A stretch of DNA of 64,000 bases from CAVVXN01 sp963772585 (GTDB taxonomy: Bacteria > Planctomycetota > PLA2 > JAEUHO01): positions 496,001 to 560,000 of the forward strand of contig CAVYXV010000009.1 of assembly GCA_963772585.1 (NCBI GenBank), given 5' to 3'. Within the stretch, counting starts at the first letter, position 1. Each line of letters begins with the position of its first letter. The notes under the pieces are model-generated. The model did not search any database. It was not told where the DNA came from and worked only from the letters and a program-made list of their open reading frames with translations. Both the position numbers and the translations under genes were made by a program. This document shows, one piece after another, positions 7,571 to 14,867 of this stretch.

Positions 7571-9133
7571 TCAGGCGGCGACGAAGAGCATGTCGCGCAA
7601 GCGGCTGCGCAGCGCTTCCGGCGTGAAGGGCTTCGGGAGGAACGGCGTCTGCTCGCCGAGGACCTCGGCCAGCCGCGCGGCATCGCTGCAGCCGCTGATC
7701 ATCAGGACGCGGAGATCGGGACAGCGCTCGAGAAGGCGCCGTGCCAGCCGGTCTCCGCTCTCTCCGGGCAGGACGACGTCGCTGATGAGCACGTCGATGC
7801 AGCCGTTCGCCTCCTCCACGATCCTCGACGCCGCCGTCGCGGTGGAGGCGACGAGGAGCTCCATCTCCTCCCCCTCGAGCACCTCGCGAAGCAGCTCCCT
7901 CAGGACGACGTCGTCCTCCACGATCAGGACGCGGAGGGGGTGATCGCCCGTCCATCCGATGCTCCGGGATCCGGCGTCTTCGACCTCGACCGGCGCCTCG
8001 ACCTCCGGGAGGTGGACGTGGAAGGTGCTCCCCTGGCCGTGGCGGTTCTCGACGCGAAGGAATCCGCCCTGGCGCCGCACCAGACGGTCCACGGTCGCGA
8101 GGCCCAGTCCCAGCGCGCCCGGCTTCGTGGTGAAGAACGGCACGAAGACCTGGGGCAGCACGCGATCCTCCATCCCGCCGCCGGTGTCCGCGATCGAGAC
8201 GACGCCGTAGCGTCCCGGGCGATCGGCCCCGAGCAGCGGGGCCAGGCTCGGGTCGATTTCGACCGACTTCGTCTCGATCGTCAGGCGGCCGCCCCCGTCC
8301 ATCGCGTCGCGGGCGTTCGCCACGAGGTTCACCACGATCTGCTCGAGCAGGTGCGGATCCACCCGCACCCCGCCCAACCCCTCCTCGCTCTTCGTCTCGA
8401 CCACGATGTGGTGGCCGGCGAGATCGCGGATGCGGGCTTCGTGCTCGTGGAGCCAGCGTTCGAGACGCAGGGTCCGGGGTGCCGGGATCTCCTGCGCGCC
8501 GAAGGCCAGCAGGCGACCCGTGAGGACGGCGGCCCGACGTCCCGCGTCGCGGATCTCCGAGACGATGCCGTGCACGGGATGCTCCGGCCCCAACCGCTCC
8601 AGGGCGAGCTCGCAGAAGCCGCGGATGGCCGTCAGCGCGTCGTTGTAAGGGCCCGCCAGGTTGCGGGCGACCGTTGCGACCGCTTCCACCTTGGCCGCGC
8701 GACGCGCGCTCTCCTCGCCGAGGCGGACCTGGTTCAGGACGGTGATCGCGAGGGACACGCGGACGACGAGACCGGTGGGGTCCAGCACCGCCTCCGAGGA
8801 CATGAGCACTTCCGTGGAGGCCTGGGCGGGACCGTGGACGATGATCTCCGCCCCGCGGCGGGGTTGGCCATCGGCCAGCGTGGCGAGGGGCGGCAGCAGG
8901 TCGAGGGCGACCGGCTCACCGTCGTGCGTCGTGAACCTCGCCTTGTGCCCCCACGCATCGAGGGGCAGTACCGCCAGATCGCCCAGGACTTCCCGGGCGG
9001 CCCGGTTGACGGAGGTGGGCCGGCCGGCGGCGTCGAAGACAGCGATCCCCACCGGTACGGCGTCGAGCGCGCCCCGGAGCCCGTTGTCCTCCGCAACGCA
9101 TGCGACCATGGGGGTGTCCTGGGGCCTCATCAT
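7571..9133 (-). CDS. Hybrid histidine-kinase-like protein lacking the phospho-accepting His
   Basis: This encodes 520 residues from tandem ATGs at 9133 with GGGAG upstream. A PAS-like sensor is at about 18-140. The dimerisation helix is at about 145-180. The HATPase domain has an N box (NARDAMDG, 273-280), G1 (DTGGGM, 317-321) and GLGL (342-345). A complete receiver follows, with Glu406/Asp407/Asp408, phospho-site Asp452 and Lys501 in PKPF. Aligned with the usual AHDFNN helix, the histidine position is Gly161 (AGPYND). The ATP lid is also two residues short. So the ATP site looks present but cis-phosphorylation of a His is not possible as written. It is cytosolic, since no membrane helix was found. 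It may act as a scaffold or an allosteric receiver. Confidence 0.85.
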   Translation of the reverse strand: MMRPQDTPMVACVAEDNGLRGALDAVPVGIAVFDAAGRPTSVNRAAREVLGDLAVLPLDAWGHKARFTTHDGEPVALDLLPPLATLADGQPRRGAEIIVHGPAQASTEVLMSSEAVLDPTGLVVRVSLAITVLNQVRLGEESARRAAKVEAVATVARNLAGPYNDALTAIRGFCELALERLGPEHPVHGIVSEIRDAGRRAAVLTGRLLAFGAQEIPAPRTLRLERWLHEHEARIRDLAGHHIVVETKSEEGLGGVRVDPHLLEQIVVNLVANARDAMDGGGRLTIETKSVEIDPSLAPLLGADRPGRYGVVSIADTGGGMEDRVLPQVFVPFFTTKPGALGLGLATVDRLVRRQGGFLRVENRHGQGSTFHVHLPEVEAPVEVEDAGSRSIGWTGDHPLRVLIVEDDVVLRELLREVLEGEEMELLVASTATAASRIVEEANGCIDVLISDVVLPGESGDRLARRLLERCPDLRVLMISGCSDAARLAEVLGEQTPFLPKPFTPEALRSRLRDMLFVAA

Positions 9134-9277
9134 GTCTCCCGCTCGGAGTCCTTCCACGCCGAGTCTGCCCCACGTCCCGTGCGGCGGCACATCGGCCTTG
9201 AACGGGCCCTGAAGCCCGGATTCAGGCTTTCTTGGGCGAGGAGGGTTCGTCCTTGAGCAGGGGGCCGATCCCGGCCG

Positions 9278-10444
9278 TCAGTACACGCGCGTGAGGACCG
9301 AGCCGGGGTAGTACCAGGAGAGGATCTCGCTCTCGGAGAAGCCCTGTTCGGCCATCCCGACCGCGCCCATCTGGCAGAGCCCTACGCCGTGGCCCCAGCC
9401 GCGGCCTTGGATCTCCCAGGCGCCCTTCGTGCGCCGGATGGCCTTGATGTGGTGGGAGTCCAGGTGGCAGGCGCTTCGGAACTCGGTGCCGGGAAGGGTC
9501 TTCTTCCTGCGGTCGGGGCCGTAGGTGATCGTCACCTCGGCCGCCCACCCGCCGGCGCCCTTCCGGGTCACCTCGATGGCGTGAATGGGGAGGGAGATCG
9601 GCCGCCGGCGCCGCTTCATGCCGGCCACGAGATCCTCGTCGGTCACCGTGCGCGTCCAGGCGAACCGCGAGCTCTTCCGGCAGAAGTCGCACCGGACGCC
9701 TCGAAGGACCACGGCCGCGCCGCCGGGGTCGAGCTGGGACGTCCGTGGATCGGTGGTGTGGCCGCCGCAGGTGGAGGAGTAGTAGGCCGGGAACGGCTGG
9801 CTCCGCCAGGTGAGGATCACGCCGGCGGTCTTGAGCGCGTGTTCCCGCATCTCCCGGGGATCGGCGTCGTAGCGGGGGTCGAGCCCCGTGTAGACCTGGC
9901 TGGCCTGGTCGTCGTAGAGATCGAAGTCGCGGGCGCGGGACGTGTCCTGCAGGCGGATCCATGCGTACGTGCGCGCGGCCACCGCCTGCGCGCGGTACGC
10001 GGCGGGCGGGGCACCGGGCGCCATCTCGTTGCCGATCACGCCCGCCACGTAGCCTTCCAGGTCGGTCTCGTTGACGAGGCGGACACCGCCTCCGTCGAGG
10101 TACACCACGAGGTCGCCGGGGTAGCGCGTCCCGTTCACGGTGAACCACTTCTCGCCGCGGATCCTCAGGACCGACGCGCCGGTGTCCTCGGGGCCCAGGG
10201 CGACGCCCCGCGGTCCGGCTTGGAGCGTCACCTCCATGTCGGTTCGCGCCCGCCGGATGAAGGGGGGCCCGCCGGCGCTCAGGATCTCCCACGCCTGGTC
10301 GCGGAACGACAGCACGTAGCGGGGAGCGCGGCGCTGGAGGCGGATCCGCACCTTCGGAGGGGCCGTGGCGGCGAGGAGGGGGCGCGCCGCCTCGTTGCCG
10401 CAGCCGACCAGGAGCAGGAGCGCGAGGAGCCAGCTTCGCCTCAT
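9278..10444 (-). CDS. SpoIID/LytB-domain lipoprotein (putative peptidoglycan lytic enzyme)
   Basis: This encodes 388 residues from an ATG at 10444 that overlaps the ruvB stop by four bases (ATGA). The N-terminus is a lipoprotein signal with lipobox LLVGC near residue 15. The SpoIID domain follows: DLEGYVAGVIGNEM carries the catalytic Glu position, then AYRAQAVAARTYA, a YYSSTCGGHT segment with the conserved Cys/His, and the C-terminal GRGWGHGVGLCQMGA motif. SpoIID-type enzymes cleave denuded glycan strands. In a non-sporulating diderm this points to cell-wall remodelling or division. No sporulation genes are nearby. Confidence 0.88.
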   Translation of the reverse strand: MRRSWLLALLLLVGCGNEAARPLLAATAPPKVRIRLQRRAPRYVLSFRDQAWEILSAGGPPFIRRARTDMEVTLQAGPRGVALGPEDTGASVLRIRGEKWFTVNGTRYPGDLVVYLDGGGVRLVNETDLEGYVAGVIGNEMAPGAPPAAYRAQAVAARTYAWIRLQDTSRARDFDLYDDQASQVYTGLDPRYDADPREMREHALKTAGVILTWRSQPFPAYYSSTCGGHTTDPRTSQLDPGGAAVVLRGVRCDFCRKSSRFAWTRTVTDEDLVAGMKRRRRPISLPIHAIEVTRKGAGGWAAEVTITYGPDRRKKTLPGTEFRSACHLDSHHIKAIRRTKGAWEIQGRGWGHGVGLCQMGAVGMAEQGFSESEILSWYYPGSVLTRVY

Positions 10445-11487
10445 CGGAACGGCAGGCTTCCGTTCTCGGAGACGGGCTCGACGCCCGACAACGCCAGCCC
10501 GCGAGGCGTGAGGCGACGGCCCTGCGGGGTCTTCAGGAGCAGGCCCGACCGGAGCAGGTGCGGCTCGTAGACGTCCTCGACGGTCCGCTCGTCCTCGCCG
10601 ACGGCGGCGCAGAGGGTCTTGAGGCCGATCGCCGCGCCGCCCCCTCGCGCGATGCTCGCGAGGATCATCCGGTCCATGCGCGTCAAGCCGAAGGCATCGA
10701 CGCCGAGGCGGGCCAGGCCGTCTTCGGCCACGGCCTCCGTGATCCGACCTTCCCCCTCGACCTCGGCGAGATCCCGCACGCGCTTCAGGAACCGGTTGAC
10801 CACGCGCGGCGTGCCGCGGGCGCGGTCGGCCAGCAGGCGCGCGGCGGCGTCCTCGATGGCGATGCCGAGCAGGCCCGCGGACCGCCGCACGATCTGCTGC
10901 AGGAACTCGCTTTCGTACAGATCCAGGCGTTCGTGGATGCCGAAGCGCGCCCGAAGGGGCGCGGTGAGCAGGCCCTCGCGTGTCGTGGCGCCGACGAGGG
11001 TGAACCGGGGCAGGTCCACGCGCACGGACCGGGCGGCCGTGCCCTGGTCGATCATGATGTCGAGGACGAAGTCCTCCATGGCGGCGTAGAGATACTCCTC
11101 GACGCCCGCGGGAAGCCGGTGGATCTCGTCGATGAAGAGCACGTCGCCGCGCTCGAGCCGCGTGAGGACGCCCGCGAGGTCGCCGGCGCGCTGGAGGGTC
11201 GGCGCGGGCGCCTCGTGCAGGGTCGCGTCGCTCTCGCGCGCGACCACGTGCGCGAGCGTGGTCTTGCCGAGCCCGGGGAGGCCCGACAGGAGGACGTGGT
11301 CGATGGGCTCCCCGCGCCCGCGCGCCGCGCGGATCGCGAGGCCCAGATTCGCGACGACGTCCCTCTGTCCCACGAACTCCGCGAGGCTCCGGGGTCTCAG
11401 GGACGTGTCCAAGCCGCGGTCCTGGCGGAGCGCGTCCTGGTACTCGGGCGGCACGGCGCCCGCGGGGCGGGGTTCCTCGAAGCCCAT
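10441..11487 (-). CDS. ruvB: Holliday junction branch migration helicase RuvB
   Basis: This encodes 348 residues from an ATG at 11487. It is the AAA+ motor that drives branch migration with RuvA. Walker A is GLPGLGKT (69-76) and Walker B is FIDEIH (118-123). Sensor 1 lies in LVGATTREG, and the arginine-finger and winged-helix regions are recognisable (RGTPRVVNRFLKRVRD, then TVEDVYEPHLLRSGLL). The usual TAYRHFG end is replaced by a longer, diverged tail after TPRG. ruvA and ruvC are not in the window. The start is backed by a TACCCT box seven bases upstream, with no ribosome site. It is co-transcribed with the SpoIID-like gene. Confidence 0.95.
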   Translation of the reverse strand: MGFEEPRPAGAVPPEYQDALRQDRGLDTSLRPRSLAEFVGQRDVVANLGLAIRAARGRGEPIDHVLLSGLPGLGKTTLAHVVARESDATLHEAPAPTLQRAGDLAGVLTRLERGDVLFIDEIHRLPAGVEEYLYAAMEDFVLDIMIDQGTAARSVRVDLPRFTLVGATTREGLLTAPLRARFGIHERLDLYESEFLQQIVRRSAGLLGIAIEDAAARLLADRARGTPRVVNRFLKRVRDLAEVEGEGRITEAVAEDGLARLGVDAFGLTRMDRMILASIARGGGAAIGLKTLCAAVGEDERTVEDVYEPHLLRSGLLLKTPQGRRLTPRGLALSGVEPVSENGSLPFR

Positions 11488-11494
11488 GCGCGCG

Positions 11495-11500
11495 AGGGTA
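11495..11500 (-). promoter_or_regulatory. -10 box of a probably leaderless ruvB transcript
   Basis: TACCCT on the minus strand ends seven bases before the ruvB ATG, so transcription would begin at or within a base or two of the start codon. No Shine-Dalgarno sequence is present. Confidence 0.5.
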
Positions 11501-11599
11501 GCCCCACCTTCCGACGCACGCAACCCGTTGGGGACGATCGGGGATTGTCCGCCGAGATCCGGGGGTTCACCGGGGCGGCCCCGCGGGCAGCGTGGCGCG

Positions 11600-11605
11600 T
11601 ACACT
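11600..11605 (+). promoter_or_regulatory. -10 box of a probably leaderless ubiE transcript
   Basis: TACACT ends nine bases before the GTG at 11615, and the bases between are pyrimidine-rich with no ribosome site. This supports the chosen start and a near-leaderless mRNA. Confidence 0.5.
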
Positions 11606-11614
11606 CCCTCCTTC

Positions 11615-12349
11615 GTGCGCGCGCCCGTCCCCACCCCCGAGCCCCGCCGCTTCGACGACGAGTCCCGTCGCAAGGCCCCGGGGCGGATCGCGCGGATGTT
11701 CGACCGCATCGCGCCGACCTACGACCTGCTGAACCACCTCCTCTCCGCCGGCGTGGACCGCGCCTGGCGACGCCGCGCCGTGGCCGCCCTCGCACCGGGT
11801 TCGCACGACCGGGTGCTGGACGTCTGCACCGGAACCGGGGACCTCGCCCTCGCGCTGCTCGACGCCGGGGCCGGGACCGTCGAGGGGTGCGACTTCTCGG
11901 AGGCCATGATCGGCCGCGCGCGGGCAAAGGCCGGCGAGCGGGTCCGCTTCCGCGTGGCCGACGCCCTCCACCTGCCCTACGAGGACGGCGCGTTCGATGC
12001 GGTCGCCGTCGCCTTCGGTGTCCGCAACTTCTCCGATCTCGGACGCGGGCTGGGCGAGCTCGCCCGGGTCCTCGGCCCCGGAGGACGACTGATGGTGCTG
12101 GAGTTCTCCCGTCCGCCGAATCCGCTGCTCCGGGGCGCGTACGAGACCTATTCCATGCTGGTCCTGCCCCTCGTCGGCAATCTCGTGAGCGGCGGCTCGG
12201 ACAACGCCTACGCCTACCTGCCCCGGAGCGTCCGGGCGTTCCCGGGCACGGAGGCGTTCTCCAGGAGGCTCCTCGCCGCGGGCTTCGCGTCGGTCCGCGT
12301 GGAGCGGCTGACGGGCGGGATCGCCGCCATCCACCTCGCCACGCGATGA
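11615..12349 (+). CDS. ubiE: Demethylmenaquinone methyltransferase (UbiE/MenG)
   Basis: This encodes 244 residues from a GTG at 11615. It has the family's N-terminal FDRIAPTYDLLNHLLSAGVDRAWRR (motif after about residue 28), SAM motif I LDVCTGTGDLALAL, an acidic residue in GCDFSEAMIG, and the hallmark FGVRNFSDLGRGLGELARVLGPGGRLMVLEFSRP. It methylates the demethylated naphthoquinone as the last step of menaquinone synthesis. A menaquinone role is favoured because mqnB and ubiA/ubiX/ubiD-like genes are in the same window and no ubiquinone hydroxylase was seen. It is divergent from ruvB and followed by the CPBP protease gene. Confidence 0.93.
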   Translation: MRAPVPTPEPRRFDDESRRKAPGRIARMFDRIAPTYDLLNHLLSAGVDRAWRRRAVAALAPGSHDRVLDVCTGTGDLALALLDAGAGTVEGCDFSEAMIGRARAKAGERVRFRVADALHLPYEDGAFDAVAVAFGVRNFSDLGRGLGELARVLGPGGRLMVLEFSRPPNPLLRGAYETYSMLVLPLVGNLVSGGSDNAYAYLPRSVRAFPGTEAFSRRLLAAGFASVRVERLTGGIAAIHLATR

Positions 12350-12393
12350 GAGGACCCTGAAGGGAGGCCCGTGGCCGGCCGATCCCCCAGGAC

Positions 12394-13119
12394 ATGGCGT
12401 GCCGGCCTCCGCCCGTCGACTACCTCGCGCGGACCCGCGAGTGGCCGGTGAACCTCCTCTTCCTGGCTCCCTTCGCCGTGATCGGGGAGCTCTGTCTTCT
12501 CGCGACCCGGTGTCCCGTGGAGAACGCCGCGGGCCGCTGGTTCCGGACGGTCGGCGAGAGTCTCGGGAGCCGCGGGCTGTCCCTGATCGGCCTGCTCGTG
12601 GCGGCGCTCCTCCTGGCCGTGGTCGGCCTCCGGGCGAAGCAGGCGGCGCGCGACCGGGGCGTCTTCGGCGGCATGCTGGCGGAGGGCCTCCTCTACGGGG
12701 CCGTCCTCGGGGTCGTCGCCCAGACGGTGGCGAACCAGTTGCCCCTGGGGCGCATGGTGCCGCTCGCGCTGCCGGGGCTCTCCCGGTCGGTGGAGAACCT
12801 CGGCCTCGCGCTCGGCGCGGGCGTCTTCGAGGAACTCCTCTTCCGGGCCGTCCTGCTCGGGGGGATCTGGAGCCTGCTCCGTCACCTCCTGGGGGCGGAT
12901 CGCCTGACGGCGGGTCTCGTCGCGGTGGGGGTGGCCGCCTGGGTCTTCGCCGCCTGGCACCACTGGGGGCCGGGGGCCGAACCCTGGGACGACGCGGTCG
13001 TGCGCTTCCGGTTCGCCGCGGGCGCCGTGCTGGGCGGGATCTTCCTCTCCCGGGGCCTCGGGATCGCCGCGCTGGCGCACGGCTTCTACGACGTGCTGGT
13101 GCTCTTCGACGGGAAGTAG
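12394..13119 (+). CDS. CPBP-family intramembrane metalloprotease
   Basis: This encodes 241 residues from an ATG at 12394. There are about six hydrophobic helices. The three CPBP (Abi/CAAX-protease-like) motifs are present in order: EELLFR (146-151), an AAWHH motif around residue 190, and AHGFYD near residue 230. The Glu pair and the two His clusters would form the metal site inside the membrane. Family members cleave membrane or prenylated substrates, or act in bacteriocin self-immunity; the substrate here is unknown. Its TAG stop is also the first triplet of a 228-bp dispersed repeat. Confidence 0.88.
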   Translation: MACRPPPVDYLARTREWPVNLLFLAPFAVIGELCLLATRCPVENAAGRWFRTVGESLGSRGLSLIGLLVAALLLAVVGLRAKQAARDRGVFGGMLAEGLLYGAVLGVVAQTVANQLPLGRMVPLALPGLSRSVENLGLALGAGVFEELLFRAVLLGGIWSLLRHLLGADRLTAGLVAVGVAAWVFAAWHHWGPGAEPWDDAVVRFRFAAGAVLGGIFLSRGLGIAALAHGFYDVLVLFDGK

Positions 13120-13344
13120 TGTGCCGTGCCGGGAGTCCCCACCCATGAGGCCGTGCGGCACGCTGGCCTGGGGTCGATCGACCCCCTTCGTCCTCCTTGC
13201 GTACGGTCGTACGCGGCGTCGTCCTCATGGGGCCTCCGCTCCCCGTCCAGCGCGCCGATCGCAGGCGAACGCCGCCAAGGGACATCCTCGGGGGTCCCCA
13301 CGGGCGTCTTCCTTTGCACACGAAGTTGCGACGCAGGACAGTAG
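13117..13344 (+). repeat. 228-bp dispersed repeat, copy A
   Basis: This stretch aligns without gaps to 63171-63398, with about 205 of 228 bases identical (counted by eye). Its first triplet is the TAG stop of the CPBP gene; copy B likewise begins at the TAG of its upstream gene. It holds a 16-base near-palindrome (13199-13214) identical in both copies, a CCCATGAGG/CCTCATGGG arm pair (13142-13150 and 13223-13231) and a perfect palindrome near 13170. A minus-strand frame is open through both copies, but no ribosome site or known product supports a gene. It fills the gap between convergent genes. Confidence 0.85.
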
Positions 13345-13354
13345 GCGCGTTTGT

Positions 13355-14236
13355 CTACAGGAGAACGGCGAGGATCCCCGCGCCCCCCAGCAGGATCGAG
13401 ACGACGCCGTTCAGCGTGAAGAACGCGAGGTTGACGCGGCGGAGGTCGTTGGGCCGGACCACGCGGTGTTCGAGCAGGAGGAGCACGGCGACGACGCCGA
13501 CCGCCGCGACATAGACGGGGCCGAGGCGGGCCAGCACGCCGACGGCGCCGAACGCGAGGACGCAGAGGGCGTGGAGCCCCGCCGCGACGGCGAGCGCCCG
13601 CGGGACGCCGATGCGGGCGGGGATCGAGTGGAGGCCGAGGCGGCGGTCCGCTTCCGTGTCCTGGCAGGCGTAGACGACGTCGAAGCCCGCCACCCAGCAG
13701 AGGACCCCGAGTCCGAGGACGAGCGGGACGGCGAGGTCGCCCCGGAGCCCGCCGCTCCCGGCGACCCAGGCGCCGAGCGGCGACAGCCCCAACGCCAGCC
13801 CCACGCCCACGTGGGCGAGGCTGGTGACGCGCTTCAGGAGGGAGTAGCCGAAGAGCACGGCGAGCACGGCGGGGGCGAGGAGGAGCGCCGTCCGGTTGAT
13901 GCGCCACGCGGCCAGCAGGAACACGGCCACCGAGGTCGCGGTGAAAGCCCACGCGAAGCCCACGGAGAGTTCGCCCGTGACCAGTTGGCGCCCGGCGGTC
14001 CGGGGGTTCTGGGCGTCGAAACGGCGGTCGGCGATGCGGTTGAACGTCATCGCCGCACTCCGGGCGGCGACCATGGCGACCACCACCCAGAAGAGGATCC
14101 AGGGGTCGGGCCAACCGCCCGACGCCAGGACGAGCGCAAAGAGGGCGAAGGGCAGGGCGAACACGCTGTGGTGGAAGCGGATCATCCCCAGCGTGTTGCG
14201 GAAGGAGGCCGCCGCCCCGCTCACGGCGTCCTCCAT
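13355..14236 (-). CDS. ubiA: UbiA-family prenyltransferase (MqnP-like)
   Basis: This encodes 293 residues from an ATG at 14236, overlapping the 3' end of the ubiX-like gene by 16 bases. Eight to nine membrane helices are expected. The two Asp-rich motifs that bind prenyl diphosphate through Mg are NRIADRRFDAQNPRTAGR (about 66-83) and QDTEADRRLGLHSIPAR. Together with UbiX- and UbiD-like neighbours and mqnB elsewhere in the window, it most likely prenylates 1,4-dihydroxy-6-naphthoate in the futalosine menaquinone pathway (MqnP). A 4-hydroxybenzoate prenyltransferase role is the alternative. Confidence 0.9.
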   Translation of the reverse strand: MEDAVSGAAASFRNTLGMIRFHHSVFALPFALFALVLASGGWPDPWILFWVVVAMVAARSAAMTFNRIADRRFDAQNPRTAGRQLVTGELSVGFAWAFTATSVAVFLLAAWRINRTALLLAPAVLAVLFGYSLLKRVTSLAHVGVGLALGLSPLGAWVAGSGGLRGDLAVPLVLGLGVLCWVAGFDVVYACQDTEADRRLGLHSIPARIGVPRALAVAAGLHALCVLAFGAVGVLARLGPVYVAAVGVVAVLLLLEHRVVRPNDLRRVNLAFFTLNGVVSILLGGAGILAVLL

Positions 14237-14811
14237 CGCCGCACGAGGTCGCGGTGGAGGCCGATCCGGTCGAGGATCCTCTGGACGACGAAGTCCACGA
14301 GGTCGTCGAGACTCTCCGGTCGGTGGTACCAGCCGGGGGACGCGGGCAGGATCGTGGCGCCCGCCCGGGCCAGCTTGAGCATCGCTTCGAGGACGATCGA
14401 GGAGAGCGGGGTCTCCCGGGGGACGAGAACGAGGGGGCGGCCCTCCTTCAGCGCCACCTCGCACATGCGTTCCAGGAGGTTCGTGGAGGCACCTACGCTG
14501 ATCCGTCCGAGGGCGCCCGTGCTCACGGGGCACACGACGGTCGCGTCCACGGGGAAGGAACCGGACGCGACGTCCGCGGCCACGTCGTCCGGGCGGCGGT
14601 AGGAGACGCCCGCGGCCGCGACCTCGCCGAACAGGCGGGCGAGGTCGGGGTCGGCGACGTCGCACTCGAGCCCGAGCTCCGCGGGGAAGAGCCGCGCCAT
14701 GGTCGCGCTCATCGTGAGGATGACGTCCACGCCGGCCTCGACGAGGCGCTGCACGAGGCGCTGCCCGTAGATCGTGCCCGAAGCTCCGGAGATGCCGACC
14801 GCGACGCGCAT
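14221..14811 (-). CDS. ubiX: UbiX-family flavin prenyltransferase (MqnM-like)
   Basis: This encodes 196 residues from an ATG at 14811, with AGGGAG upstream. It makes prenylated FMN, the cofactor for UbiD decarboxylases. The flavodoxin-like N-terminus GISGASGTIYGQRLVQRL, the CPVSTGALGRISVGASTNLL stretch and the LVPRETPLSSI motif are diagnostic. It is divergent from the ubiD-like gene, its functional partner, by 56 bases, and overlaps the ubiA-like gene downstream. Both suit the late futalosine menaquinone steps. Confidence 0.93.
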   Translation of the reverse strand: MRVAVGISGASGTIYGQRLVQRLVEAGVDVILTMSATMARLFPAELGLECDVADPDLARLFGEVAAAGVSYRRPDDVAADVASGSFPVDATVVCPVSTGALGRISVGASTNLLERMCEVALKEGRPLVLVPRETPLSSIVLEAMLKLARAGATILPASPGWYHRPESLDDLVDFVVQRILDRIGLHRDLVRRWRTP

Positions 14812-14836
14812 GTCGCTCCCTGGGGAGGAAGCGGGG

Positions 14837-14858
14837 AGTGTATCCCCTGCCGTAGGAT
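14837..14858. promoter_or_regulatory. Divergent promoter pair, ubiX / ubiD
   Basis: TACACT on the minus strand (14842-14837) precedes the ubiX-like gene by about 25 bases. TAGGAT on the plus strand (14853-14858) ends nine bases before the ubiD-like ATG, which has no ribosome site and so is probably leaderless. The shared 56-base interval suggests coordinated expression of cofactor and decarboxylase genes. Confidence 0.5.
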
Positions 14859-14867
14859 CATCCCCCC

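Noticed and set aside
13117..13344. Insertion sequence
   Set aside because: No transposase frame, no clear terminal inverted repeats and no flanking target duplication were seen.
13142..13345. Minus-strand open frame in repeat copies A and B as a real gene
   Set aside because: There is no ribosome site or -10 box, the composition is basic and low-complexity, and the frame runs on into unrelated flanking sequence.
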